Position numbers and translations under genes: made by a program. This document shows, piece by piece, positions 7,478 to 15,517 of a stretch of DNA of 26,308 nucleotides. The stretch comes from an uncultured Oscillospiraceae bacterium (GTDB lineage: Bacteria > Bacillota > Clostridia > Oscillospirales > Acutalibacteraceae): assembly GCA_902495835.1 (NCBI GenBank), contig CABUYS010000006.1, positions 1 through 26,308 on the forward strand. Reading direction: 5' to 3'. Each line of letters starts with the position of its first letter. Position 1 is the first letter of the stretch. The notes beneath the pieces were generated by a model that ran no database searches, had not been told where the DNA came from, and saw only the letters and a program-made list of their open reading frames with translations.

Positions 7478-8980
7478 TTGAAAAAATTTTTGAAATTTAC
7501 CTCGCTGCTTTTATGTTTTAATATACTCGCAACTCTTTCAGGATGCGGCAAAAAAGAGCAGTCCGAAGATTCCGTTTCTTCTTCGTATAAAAAGGATTAT
7601 GATATATTCGTTTACAACACTGATATGAATATAGGCTCAAGTTTCAGAGAAATGTGCGACGAATACACAAAGAGAACCGGTGTAATAATAAGAACCGTTA
7701 CTCCGTCGGAAGCGGAAAATAATTTTGAAAGCATGAGGAATTATTTAAGCGGAGAATATCCTCCCGATATTTTTACGGTCAGTAGTATTTCCGAGTTACA
7801 AACGCTTAAAAATGATTCTCAGATTCTTGATTTCAGCAATGCTACCGAAGAAAGTTTTAAAAATGTCGTAAATGCAATTCCTGAAAGTATACGATTAAGT
7901 TCTAATACGGCGGACAATTTTGGAGTACCGTATACCGTTGAAGGCTATGGATTTTTGGTAGATCCTAAAATGATAGCGTCTATTTTTGGGGGAGACAGAT
8001 ACAGAAAAGTAATTGATGATTTGCAATCTTGTAACTGTGAGGAGTTTATCAATTTTATACAAGTCATAAAATCATATATTAACAGCCCTGGAGCTTATAC
8101 ATGTAAACTTAATAATCACGTTTATACTTGTTCGAGTTCAAAAGGTGAATTGAGCAAAAATCTTAACGGTGTATTTTCATTTGCTGCGGGAAATGCTAAA
8201 TATTCGGGTTCTTATTTAGTTAACACTGCACTTTGTTCGGTTTTTAAATCTGCAGCTGCTGCAAATATTGCAACGACTGAAGACATTCAAAATTTGAAAA
8301 ATCCTTTGATGAAATTTGCCGAAATTATTGATATTATAACCGGAAATCTCTCGGGACCGAGCGGCCCTTTAAGCAGAGGATTAGAGCTTGTAAGTAATAC
8401 TCAAAACAGCGTAAGTCAGTCTATGAAAAATTTTGTAAATGGTAAAACTTTATTTCTTTTGGCAAGTACAGAAGATTACCAAAATATTTTAGTTTTTGAT
8501 TCTTTGATAGCTAAAAGAAGTGTATTTATACCTATAAAAATGCCTTTTTCGGAAGAAGACGTAACTTCATCTCAAAGCATATCTAAAAACATTAATAAAT
8601 CACTGAGTGCATACGTTCCGAGGTATTTTTGCATAAATGCAAAATCAGGAGAAAATGAAAAGAAAAAAGCTCAAGATTTTTTGACATGGATACAAACATC
8701 TGACCTTGCACAAAAATATGTAATTCCCAAATTCGGATATACTCCGTACGATTTAAAAAATACCGAGGTACTTGATAATCCGCTGTCACGTTCTTTGGTT
8801 GGATATATTTCGGAAGGAAAAATTTTACCGTGTGCATTTATGGGAGCTCCTGAAAAATGGGGAGGAGATGGTATAGGAAAATATCTCATAGAACAGTATT
8901 TTACCAAAGCCGTGTGGGATTATCAGGATTATGAAAAAATAGCCGATTATGGCGTGGAAAAGTGGAAAGAACTTAAATAG
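7478..8980 (+). CDS. Extracellular solute-binding lipoprotein (ABC-type, family 1-like)
   Basis: The 500-residue product begins with a lipoprotein signal peptide (MKKFLKFTSLLLCFNILATL) and lipobox LSGC, with Cys23 as the expected lipidated residue, so it should be anchored on the outer face of the membrane. The mature part starts with a short Ser-rich linker, then YDIFVYNTDMNIGSSFREMCDEYTKRTGVIIRTVT-like strand-helix-strand order (residues ~40-75) and YPPDIFTVSS. These are typical of family 1 binding proteins that deliver sugars or similar solutes to an ABC importer. No permease or ATPase gene lies nearby, so the substrate is unknown. TTG at 7478 is chosen because GGAG lies 9 nt upstream; ATG at 7469 directly abuts that site. 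The following gene starts 22 nt downstream and is probably co-transcribed. Confidence 0.82.
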   Translation: MKKFLKFTSLLLCFNILATLSGCGKKEQSEDSVSSSYKKDYDIFVYNTDMNIGSSFREMCDEYTKRTGVIIRTVTPSEAENNFESMRNYLSGEYPPDIFTVSSISELQTLKNDSQILDFSNATEESFKNVVNAIPESIRLSSNTADNFGVPYTVEGYGFLVDPKMIASIFGGDRYRKVIDDLQSCNCEEFINFIQVIKSYINSPGAYTCKLNNHVYTCSSSKGELSKNLNGVFSFAAGNAKYSGSYLVNTALCSVFKSAAAANIATTEDIQNLKNPLMKFAEIIDIITGNLSGPSGPLSRGLELVSNTQNSVSQSMKNFVNGKTLFLLASTEDYQNILVFDSLIAKRSVFIPIKMPFSEEDVTSSQSISKNINKSLSAYVPRYFCINAKSGENEKKKAQDFLTWIQTSDLAQKYVIPKFGYTPYDLKNTEVLDNPLSRSLVGYISEGKILPCAFMGAPEKWGGDGIGKYLIEQYFTKAVWDYQDYEKIADYGVEKWKELK

Positions 8981-9002
8981 TGAAAAGATAGAAGGAGATT
9001 TT

Positions 9003-9539
9003 ATGATGGAGTATTTGTTGGATGTTTCGTTTTTAAAGAAGGGAAAGTATTTATGGGATAAGCCTGTGATGGAGAAAATGATGAAAATGTTTGATGATTT
9101 TAGAAATCAAGGAGGTTCTGTTGCGTCCGAAAGATGTTTTGTTGAATTTGTACTTGAGCTAAAACAAGCTTACAGGAATTTTTTAATTAAAATAAACGAT
9201 TTGCCGTTGATAATGAATTGCCGAGCAAAAGGTGATGAAAAATCACATTTCGGAGGCGAAGAGTGTGCCGCTCTTATGAAATCTTTTAGATTTTCTGCAG
9301 AAAAATATTTAAATGAAACTTCAAATAAATCTGATACTTCAGAAAATTCAGTACATTACGTGATTTCTCAGATTAGAAAAAAAGCTGCTCAAGACGAAGA
9401 ATCTGCAAAAAAAATAGAACAAATAGTTAAAAATGAATACATTTCTTTGGGAAATGATAATACTTTAAATTTGTTTAGAAATTCTGGGTACAATATTGGA
9501 AATAATTCAATAAACGAGATTACTTCGACTAAAATTTGA
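9003..9539 (+). CDS. Unrecognised protein downstream of the solute-binding protein
   Basis: I do not recognise this 178-residue protein. It has no signal peptide or membrane helix. The N-terminal ~75 residues look alpha-helical (KPVMEKMMKMFDDFRN; CFVEFVLELKQAYRNFLIKI), with conserved-looking aromatic and acidic residues. The second half is polar and Ser/Asn/Lys-rich, with a predicted helix (SQIRKKAAQDEESAKKIEQI) and an Asn-rich tail. The start is ATG 9003 because AAGGAG lies 6 nt upstream; an in-frame upstream ATG at 8949 lies inside the preceding gene without a ribosome site. The 22-nt spacing suggests an operon with the solute-binding protein, but its job cannot be read from sequence. Confidence 0.72.
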   Translation: MMEYLLDVSFLKKGKYLWDKPVMEKMMKMFDDFRNQGGSVASERCFVEFVLELKQAYRNFLIKINDLPLIMNCRAKGDEKSHFGGEECAALMKSFRFSAEKYLNETSNKSDTSENSVHYVISQIRKKAAQDEESAKKIEQIVKNEYISLGNDNTLNLFRNSGYNIGNNSINEITSTKI

Positions 9540-9731
9540 AAATTTTTACTTTGTGTTCAGTGAAGTTTTCGGTAATTATAAATTTTATTGAATAAAACGA
9601 TTCTAAGATCAAAAATTTCGACGAGAAATTATTTTGACAACTTAATGGGAATATAAGTTTTCTTATTGAGGGTTTTCTAACGTATTTTGTCGATGTAAAA
9701 GTTAAATTTTAATTTATTTTTTCAAATAATA

Positions 9732-9760
9732 TTGACTTTCATTTTGTTTAATATTATAAT
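9732..9760 (+). promoter_or_regulatory. Sigma-A promoter of tRNA-Leu
   Basis: TTGACT (9732-9737) and a perfect TATAAT (9755-9760) are separated by 17 bp, giving a start near 9767 and a leader of about 50 nt before the mature tRNA. This is one of the clearest promoters in the window. The 190 bp between the previous gene and this promoter hold only weak A/T hairpins. Confidence 0.85.
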
Positions 9761-9818
9761 TGCTCTTGGAGATTGGGAATGGGGATGTAAATGTTGGTTT
9801 TCTCAATTTTTCATTTTT

Positions 9819-9905
9819 GCCGGTGTGGCGGAATAGGTAGACGCAAGGGACTTAAAATCCCTCGGTGGCAACACCGTGCCGGTTCGAGTCCGGCCACCGG
9901 TACCA
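9819..9905 (+). tRNA. tRNA-Leu (anticodon UAA)
   Basis: An 87-nt class II tRNA with encoded CCA. The acceptor stem GCCGGTG pairs with CACCGGT (first pair G-U), the discriminator is A, and the anticodon stem AGGGA/TCCCT encloses loop CTTAAAA with anticodon TAA at 9853-9855. A long variable arm (CGGTGGCAACACCG) and the T loop GTTCGAGTC follow. It decodes UUA, a heavily used leucine codon in such A/T-rich DNA. Confidence 0.97.
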
Positions 9906-9927
9906 TGGGAGTATAAGGTGCAATTAT

Positions 9928-9970
9928 AGCTTTTTGTATGTCAAAAAATTGGTGTACGAAAAGCTTTTTT
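9928..9970 (+). terminator. Intrinsic terminator after tRNA-Leu
   Basis: Stem AGCTTTTTGTA (9928-9938) pairs with TACGAAAAGCT (9955-9965) with a single G-U, followed by a T-run (9965-9970). It closes a single-tRNA transcription unit. Confidence 0.75.
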
Positions 9971-10407
9971 GTATACTTAAATTTCAAAACGTTACAACAA
10001 CAAACAATTCGTTTTAATAAATATTTTAGATTTATTTTTAAAATCTTCGATTTGCGAAGTGTGTATTTTCTTACAAATTAAAAGTTGGATAATAACAGTT
10101 GAAGAAATGAATTAAAAAAGTATATAAATACAGAATTGATCTTAATTCAGTAGAAATCTCCATTCACCTTACCCTCAATATAAACCGGTCTACATTACTT
10201 TATATAAAAGTCACGGATGTAGCTTGAAATCGAAAAATGTAAAATAAACACAATAACCATAAGGAGAATATGATTTTACAAAATTTCGTAATAGTTTAGC
10301 GTCTACATATTTAACTAATAATTTTTGGTAAAGCTGTGCAAAGAAATTGCATGATGACAGAATTTACCACAAAAATTGAATCTAAACCTATTTTTGAGGA
10401 GTTATAA
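9971..10407 (+). other. 437-bp intergenic region with no recognised gene
   Basis: No credible coding frame is seen. At 10261 an AAGGAG ribosome site is followed by ATG at 10270 opening a frame of only nine codons before TAG, which could be a leader peptide or the remnant of a gene. The last ~80 bases contain the hairpin listed separately. No clear -35/-10 pair was found for the gene at 10408. Confidence 0.5.
10327..10368 (+). promoter_or_regulatory. Three-part hairpin in the leader of the 10408 gene
   Basis: Nested complementary arms GGTAAA/TTTACC (10327-10332 with 10363-10368), CTGT/ACAG (10334-10337 with 10357-10360) and GCAA/TTGC (10338-10341 with 10347-10350) would form one interrupted stem. 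It ends 39 nt before the ATG and is not followed by a T-run, so it is not an intrinsic terminator. It could be an operator or an RNA structure in the leader, or chance. Confidence 0.35.
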
Positions 10408-10920
10408 ATGAAAGTGTTTAAAAATGATATTATTAAAGCTTTAGTCACAACTTTATTGATTACAGGCACAGTTGTGTTTTTCATATTTTTAGCTTTAACA
10501 AAAACGATTGATTGGATTAATCATGAACTTGAACCTAAATATGATTCGGAAGGAAGAATGATATACGAAGATGATCGTCATACAATTGTTTCTTTTGGAA
10601 AAAGAAAAGAATTTGACATATGGAAAAGTGGTTCCAAGGGTGAAGTGGATTGGATTTTGTTTGACAAAGACAAGAATAAAGGTATCGATAAAATAAGGTT
10701 TTTTACTCGCTCTACTTCATGTCCATGTGTTTATACAGTAGGTGAAAAAGGATATACAAAGTTAAATTATGAAACAGCTGAAATCAAACAAAGTAAGAAT
10801 ATAAAAGATTTTTCAAAGGAGGATAAGTTGGTTTTTGAAAAACTTGAAATTGAAATAAAAGAAGCAAAGGACGATCAAGAAAAATCAGAAATATCTTGGG
10901 AATGGATAATGGATAAATAA
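10408..10920 (+). CDS. Small membrane-anchored protein of unknown function
   Basis: The 170-residue product has one strong N-terminal membrane helix (about residues 10-30, IKALVTTLLITGTVVFFIFLA) preceded by lysines, so a signal-anchor with the rest outside is likely. The outer part is polar, with a beta-like segment (GRMIYEDDRHTIVSFGKRKEFDIW; KGEVDWILFDKDKNKGIDKIRFF), a CPC motif at about residues 104-106 (STSCPCVYTVGEKGYTKL), and a charged Glu/Lys helix at the C-terminus. GAGGAG lies 7 nt before the ATG, so translation is probable. It stands alone between tRNA-Leu and the dlt operon. I do not recognise the family. Confidence 0.75.
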   Translation: MKVFKNDIIKALVTTLLITGTVVFFIFLALTKTIDWINHELEPKYDSEGRMIYEDDRHTIVSFGKRKEFDIWKSGSKGEVDWILFDKDKNKGIDKIRFFTRSTSCPCVYTVGEKGYTKLNYETAEIKQSKNIKDFSKEDKLVFEKLEIEIKEAKDDQEKSEISWEWIMDK

Positions 10921-11005
10921 GTAGAGATTATAAAATAAGTGTATATATACTGTGTTGAGTCGGCTGAAAGATACTACAGCAACAAATTTGGAGCTTTTTT
11001 CACAG

Positions 11006-11031
11006 AAATCAAATGTTTAATTATTTGATTT
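11006..11031 (+). promoter_or_regulatory. Inverted repeat upstream of the dlt promoter
   Basis: Perfect 9-bp arms AAATCAAAT (11006-11014) and ATTTGATTT (11023-11031) with an 8-nt spacer end 11 bp before the -35 box of the dlt promoter. There is no T-run after it on the plus strand. It is placed as an operator could be, but in A/T-rich DNA it could also be a weak terminator of the preceding gene. Confidence 0.35.
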
Positions 11032-11042
11032 TAAAATATAGT

Positions 11043-11071
11043 TTGATATAAAGTATAGAATGTAATATACT
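11043..11071 (+). promoter_or_regulatory. Sigma-A promoter of the dlt operon
   Basis: TTGATA (11043-11048) and TATACT (11066-11071) each match five of six consensus bases and are separated by exactly 17 bp. The predicted start is near 11078, about 47 nt before dltA, leaving room for the GAGGAAG ribosome site. Confidence 0.7.
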
Positions 11072-11124
11072 GAATGATGTTAAAATAATTTAAATTCGTA
11101 AAGTAACTTGAGGAAGTGTAAGCA

Positions 11125-12627
11125 ATGTGGGTGTTAGAAAACCTTGAAAAATTGAAAAGCAGTGATAAACCGGCAATTATACACCGCGAAAAAGGAATTA
11201 CATTTAAAGAATTATGGGAAAGATCGGAACGAGTTGCGAATTATATTTTAAACACGTGTAAAACGAAATCGCCGATACTTATATACGGAAACAAAGAAAT
11301 AGATATAATAACCGTTATGATAGCTTGCTTGAAAACGGGACGAGCGTATTCTCCGGTTGATATAACTTATCCTTCGGAAAGATTGTATAAGATTGCAAAA
11401 ATAACAGACACCGAGCTTGTTTTTAATTTTTCAAATGTGGAATTATCGGGAGATTTTAAAATATTAAATAAAGATGAGATAAACGGAATCTGTTCTGAAG
11501 AACGTAAACAAGAAGAAATTTCTATAGATAATTGGGTAAAAGATGAAGATACATGCTACATTCTTTTTACTTCCGGAAGTACAGGAGAGCCTAAAGGCGT
11601 TCAAATAAGCAAAAAGAATATAGAATGCTTTGCTTCATATTTTAAAAATGAATGCGAAATAAGCGGGGAAAAAATTGTTTTAAATCAGCCGCCATATTCG
11701 TTTGATTTATCTGTAATAAATCCGTATGTTTGTTTGCCCATGGGCATGACTTTATATAACATTGACAAAGATATGATTGAAAATCCTAAAGAAATGTTTG
11801 AATATTTTAAGAAAAGTAATATTTCAATTTGGATTTCCACACCGTCATTTTTAAACTTTTGCATAATGAATGAATGTTTTAATAAAAGCATGTTTCCAAA
11901 CTTAAAAAAGTTTATATTTAATGGGGAAGTTCTTCCAAAAAACCTTGTCAAAATTATTTTTAAAAAATTTCCGAATTCAGTTGTAATAAATGCGTATGGT
12001 CCCACAGAAGCTACTGTCGGAATAACGTCATGCGTTATAACAAAAGATATGCTCGAAGATGAAAAAAGTCTTCCTGTAGGAAAAATATCTCCTAATATGT
12101 CTTATAAAATAGTAGATGAATCAGGAAATTCAGTTAAAGAAGGTCAACCCGGAGAACTTATTATAATCGGTGACAGCGTCAGTTCAGGGTATTATAAAGA
12201 TTTGGAAAGAACCGAAAAAAGTTTTTTTGTAAATGAAGAAAAAAAGAGATGCTACAAAACAGGAGATTTGGTATTTAAGTCGGGAGATTATTTTTATTTT
12301 ATTGCAAGAAAAGATTTTCAAATAAAATTGAATGGTTTCAGGATAGAACTCGATGATATTGCAAGTAATTTAAATAAGACGGAATTTGTTAATAACAGTG
12401 TTGTCATTCCTGTTTACAAGGACGAAAGTATTAGTTATTTAGTTGCATTTGTTACGTTAAATAAAAAAACGGAAGAGTCAGATTTTAAGATAGGGATAAA
12501 GATAAAAAAAGAATTGAGAGATTTGGTTCCTTCTTATATGGTACCTAAGAAAATAAAAATTTTAGATTCATTTCCTCTAAACACAAACGGAAAAATTGAC
12601 AGGAAAAAGCTTATGGAGGAAATATAA
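11125..12627 (+). CDS. dltA: D-alanine--D-alanyl carrier protein ligase
   Basis: DltA activates D-alanine with ATP and loads it onto the phosphopantetheine of DltC in the cytoplasm, the first step of teichoic acid D-alanylation. The 500-residue length is typical. Adenylation-domain motifs are in order: FTSGSTGEPKG (residues 148-158), NAYGPTEAT (about 289-297), YKTGDL (377-382), and NGKIDRKKL near the C-terminus, with Lys490 as the expected catalytic lysine. The SFDLSV motif (about 192-197) fits the DltA binding pocket. The ATG at 11125 has GAGGAAG upstream. Its stop overlaps the dltB start by one base (TAATG), indicating coupling. Identification is supported by the complete dltABCD order. Confidence 0.95.
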   Translation: MWVLENLEKLKSSDKPAIIHREKGITFKELWERSERVANYILNTCKTKSPILIYGNKEIDIITVMIACLKTGRAYSPVDITYPSERLYKIAKITDTELVFNFSNVELSGDFKILNKDEINGICSEERKQEEISIDNWVKDEDTCYILFTSGSTGEPKGVQISKKNIECFASYFKNECEISGEKIVLNQPPYSFDLSVINPYVCLPMGMTLYNIDKDMIENPKEMFEYFKKSNISIWISTPSFLNFCIMNECFNKSMFPNLKKFIFNGEVLPKNLVKIIFKKFPNSVVINAYGPTEATVGITSCVITKDMLEDEKSLPVGKISPNMSYKIVDESGNSVKEGQPGELIIIGDSVSSGYYKDLERTEKSFFVNEEKKRCYKTGDLVFKSGDYFYFIARKDFQIKLNGFRIELDDIASNLNKTEFVNNSVVIPVYKDESISYLVAFVTLNKKTEESDFKIGIKIKKELRDLVPSYMVPKKIKILDSFPLNTNGKIDRKKLMEEI

Positions 12628-13877
12628 TGACTGTAAGTTCGTATTCAAATTTCTTTTCACTGTTTATTTTTGGCCTTTTTATGATTCCTGCGATAGTGTT
12701 GGGACTGCTTGGCAGTAAAACTAAAAAAATAGGTATAAACTATGCGTTAAAGCACTATGAAATGATAATTTCAATTCCAATGATGATATTATTGTTTGGA
12801 CTTAATTCAAAACAGATGTTTCAATTTGTAGCTTTCGTTTTATATGAAGTTTTACTTGTATATATCTATTATCGTTTTAAAAAACGGGCAAACAGTGAAT
12901 TTGTATATTATACTGTTTTTTCGCTTTCAATGTTGCCTATTTTAATTGTTAAGGCAGTACCTGTGCTTTTCTCTAAAATATTACCGTTAGCATCGCCTTT
13001 AATTATTGATAGAAAAATATGTATTTCTGCAGATAAATTTAGTTTTTTGGGATTTATAGGAATATCTTATATAAGCTTTAGAATTTGGCAAATGATTATT
13101 GAAATACACGACGACAAAATAAAAGAAATTTCGTTGCCTGAAATGTTATATTTTATCACCTTTTTCCCTACAATAACATCCGGCCCGATAGACAGATACC
13201 AAAGATTTAAAAAAGATCTGGAAGCTGAAATAGAAACAAAAGATTATATAATCAATTATTTGTTTGTGGGTATCAAAAAAATTTTTATAGGTGCACTTTA
13301 TAAATTTGCATTGGCAACTTTTATTAATATTTATATAATGCAAAAACTTCCGCCGCATGCTACATCGTTTGGAACTACGGTACTTTATATGTATGCATAT
13401 ACATTTTATCTTTTCTTTGATTTTGCGGGGTATTCAAACTTTGCAGTTGGGACAAGCTATATTTTGGGAATAAAAACTCCTGAAAATTTCAATAAACCGT
13501 TTCTTGCACACAATATGAAAGAATTTTGGGACAGGTGGCATATGTCGCTTTCAAAATGGTTTGGAGATTATTTGTTTAGCAGATTTGTTTTAAATTCCCT
13601 TAGAAACGGTACTTTCAAAAGTAAGAAAACTGCAACACGGTGCGGTTACATGCTTACGATGTTTACAATGGGATTATGGCACGGTTTTTATCTTTTTTAT
13701 ATAGCTTACGGGATTTATCAAGGATTAATGCTGGTTTTGACAGATATTTATGTTAAATCCAAAACTTACAGGAAATTCAAAAAATCAAAATATTATGATG
13801 CCGTAAGTATAGCTACATGTTTTCATGTTGTATCGTTTGGAATGCTGTTGTTTTCGGGATATTTATTTAATTTTTAA
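12627..13877 (+). CDS. dltB: MBOAT-family D-alanyl transfer protein
   Basis: DltB is the membrane-bound O-acyltransferase that takes D-alanine from DltC at the inner face and passes it across the membrane. The 416-residue product has about ten hydrophobic segments. It carries the MBOAT signatures FWDRWHMSLSKWF (His305) and TMGLWHGFYLFYIAYG (His352, the expected catalytic residue), preceded by the typical FFPTITSGPIDRYQRF block (residues 179-194) and FFDFAGYSNFAVG. It starts in the dltA stop codon and ends 17 nt before dltC. No disruption is seen. Confidence 0.95.
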   Translation: MTVSSYSNFFSLFIFGLFMIPAIVLGLLGSKTKKIGINYALKHYEMIISIPMMILLFGLNSKQMFQFVAFVLYEVLLVYIYYRFKKRANSEFVYYTVFSLSMLPILIVKAVPVLFSKILPLASPLIIDRKICISADKFSFLGFIGISYISFRIWQMIIEIHDDKIKEISLPEMLYFITFFPTITSGPIDRYQRFKKDLEAEIETKDYIINYLFVGIKKIFIGALYKFALATFINIYIMQKLPPHATSFGTTVLYMYAYTFYLFFDFAGYSNFAVGTSYILGIKTPENFNKPFLAHNMKEFWDRWHMSLSKWFGDYLFSRFVLNSLRNGTFKSKKTATRCGYMLTMFTMGLWHGFYLFYIAYGIYQGLMLVLTDIYVKSKTYRKFKKSKYYDAVSIATCFHVVSFGMLLFSGYLFNF

Positions 13878-13894
13878 AAGGAGAGTTTTAATTT

Positions 13895-14140
13895 ATGGAT
13901 TATAAAAAATTAGCACTTGAAATAATGGAAAATGTTTGTGAAACAGATGAATTAAGCGAAGACCCAGATATGAATCTTTTTGAAGCAGGGTTAATGGACT
14001 CTCTTTCAAGTATAAGTGTTTTGCTGGAAATAGAGAAAAAGCTAGGTATAAAACTACAGATAACCGATATTGACAAATCCGATATCTCAAGCGTAAATAA
14101 CTTTGAGGCTTTTTTGAGAAAAAGGAGTGAAAATAATTAA
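13895..14140 (+). CDS. dltC: D-alanyl carrier protein
   Basis: DltC is the small acyl-carrier protein that holds activated D-alanine on a 4'-phosphopantetheine arm. The 81-residue product is of usual length and has the attachment motif GLMDSLSSI with Ser36 as the modified serine, within a predicted four-helix bundle (ALEIMENVC; SSISVLLEIEKKLGI; NNFEAFLRKR). AAAGGAG lies 11-12 nt before the ATG. It sits between dltB and dltD, 2 nt before the latter's start. Confidence 0.95.
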   Translation: MDYKKLALEIMENVCETDELSEDPDMNLFEAGLMDSLSSISVLLEIEKKLGIKLQITDIDKSDISSVNNFEAFLRKRSENN

Positions 14141-14142
14141 AA

Positions 14143-15327
14143 ATGTTCAAAAAAACGGTAAAGTTATTATCTTTGATTTTCATACCGATTGCGATATCTT
14201 CTTTAGCACTTTTCGTGTATAGTAATTTTTTGGATTCTCAAATAGAAAGTTTATATAATCCGGCATTAGCTCGAACGTACGGTATAGATGAGATGGGTAA
14301 AGGTATAAAAATTTTAGAGCATAATGCCGCTCAAGATGATTTAATAATATTGGGTTCGTCTGAACTGGATTCATGGGTACCGCAAAATCCCAAAAATATG
14401 TTTCCAAATAAGGAACTTAATTGTAATGTCGATTTAGTAGGCAGAGCAATAGTTCAAAATTTTGCTAACTCGATTAAAGTCGGAGCATTGCAAAAATCTT
14501 TTGAGGGTAAAAAAATTGTATTGCTAATTTCTTTGCAGTGGTTTTTAGATAAAGACGTAGATTTAAACGGTTTTAAATCTAACTTTTCGGAAATACAGTT
14601 TTATAAATTTATGAATAGTGATAAAATCAGTCGTCAAAATAAAATTTATGCATGTGAAAGAATAAGTAAATTTCTTAAAAACGATCCCGCATTTGAAAGA
14701 CCATATTTATATGCAACGTTTTACAAAAAGAACAATATTCTATCTAATGCCATACTCGCTTGTTTTAAACCGTATTATTTTGTAAGAGAAAAATTTTTGG
14801 AATTGAAAGATAAATATCAAGCGTATAAAACGGTTAACGATTTTAAGAATGAACCTTTTCGTGACTCGGTAGATATAAATTGGGAAAAAGAAGAATTTAA
14901 GGCTCAAAAAATGGGCGAGGAATATTGTACTAACAATAAGTTTTATGTTCAGGATGAATATTATGACGAATATCTGAAAGATAGAATAGCTGCTTCTAAA
15001 AATTCATACGACCCAAACTTGGATTTGTGTGCTTCGAAAGAGTTCGATGATTACAAATTAATGCTTGAAACTTTTAAAGAATCCGGAATCAGTCCGTATT
15101 TGATTTTTGTATCTACTAACGGATTTTATTACGATTATGTCGGGCTTGACAGAGATAAACGCATTTCTTTTTATGACAAACTCTGCAATATAGCGGATGA
15201 ATATAATTTTGATTATTTGGATTTGCGTGATAAAGAATACGAACCGTATTTTTACAAAGATGTAATGCATTTGGGGTGGAAAGGATGGTTATATGTCAAT
15301 AAACAAATTACAAAGCATTATTCTTAA
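14143..15327 (+). CDS. dltD: Teichoic acid D-alanyl transfer protein, SGNH-like
   Basis: DltD acts on the outer face of the membrane and completes D-alanyl transfer to teichoic acid. The 394-residue product has one N-terminal membrane helix (about residues 5-28). Its SGNH/GDSL-like domain begins at LGSSELDSWVPQNP (Ser72/Ser73 carrying the expected nucleophile) and ends with DVMHLGWKGW, giving the Asp373/His376 pair of the catalytic triad. The ribosome site AAGGAG is within the end of dltC, at a longer spacing than usual, so coupling to dltC translation is likely. Its last 35 nt overlap the start of the dltX-like gene in another frame. Confidence 0.94.
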   Translation: MFKKTVKLLSLIFIPIAISSLALFVYSNFLDSQIESLYNPALARTYGIDEMGKGIKILEHNAAQDDLIILGSSELDSWVPQNPKNMFPNKELNCNVDLVGRAIVQNFANSIKVGALQKSFEGKKIVLLISLQWFLDKDVDLNGFKSNFSEIQFYKFMNSDKISRQNKIYACERISKFLKNDPAFERPYLYATFYKKNNILSNAILACFKPYYFVREKFLELKDKYQAYKTVNDFKNEPFRDSVDINWEKEEFKAQKMGEEYCTNNKFYVQDEYYDEYLKDRIAASKNSYDPNLDLCASKEFDDYKLMLETFKESGISPYLIFVSTNGFYYDYVGLDRDKRISFYDKLCNIADEYNFDYLDLRDKEYEPYFYKDVMHLGWKGWLYVNKQITKHYS

Positions 15328-15445
15328 AATTGTGAATAGTTATATATTTAAATTGATATTTATAACAATATCTTTGATACTGATTATTTTTTGTATGTTG
15401 GAATCCAAAGATGCAAACATTTCATTTGTCTACAATAATTTTTAA
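15293..15445 (+). CDS. dltX: DltX-like microprotein at the 3' end of the dlt operon
   Basis: This 50-residue frame starts at ATG 15293 inside dltD, with AAAGGA 7 nt upstream, and ends at TAA 15443-15445. The product has a short basic N-terminus, one membrane helix (about residues 18-35, IFKLIFITISLILIIFCM), a short polar stretch and the C-terminal hexapeptide FVYNNF. DltX proteins are single-helix proteins of about 45-50 residues that end in an FIYNEF-type motif. The tyrosine of that motif is reported to carry D-alanine between DltB and DltD, and here it would be Tyr47. In the firmicutes I know, dltX lies in front of dltA, so the position after dltD and the 35-nt overlap are unusual. The call rests on size, topology, terminal motif and operon context together. 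Confidence 0.8.
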   Translation: MSINKLQSIILKIVNSYIFKLIFITISLILIIFCMLESKDANISFVYNNF

Positions 15446-15475
15446 TGAGTAATTTCAAAATAAAAAACATAAAGG

Positions 15476-15506
15476 AAGGATAACGAAAATTTCGTTATCC
15501 TTTTTT
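15476..15506 (+). terminator. Intrinsic terminator of the dlt operon
   Basis: A perfect 13-bp inverted repeat AAGGATAACGAAA (15476-15488) and TTTCGTTATCCTT (15490-15502) is followed by more T residues to 15506. It ends 11 nt before the stop of the convergent protease gene and may serve both directions, though the minus-strand T-run is poorer. Confidence 0.85.
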
Positions 15507-15517
15507 GATATAAATTA

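Noticed and set aside
9575..9635. A/T hairpins that might terminate the solute-binding protein operon
   Set aside because: Stems are five to six A/T-rich pairs without a proper T-run.
10955..11000. GTTG...CAAC and GCTG...CAGC pairs followed by GCTTTTTT as a terminator of the 10408 gene
   Set aside because: The arms are asymmetric and the T-run is separated from the stem by about ten bases.
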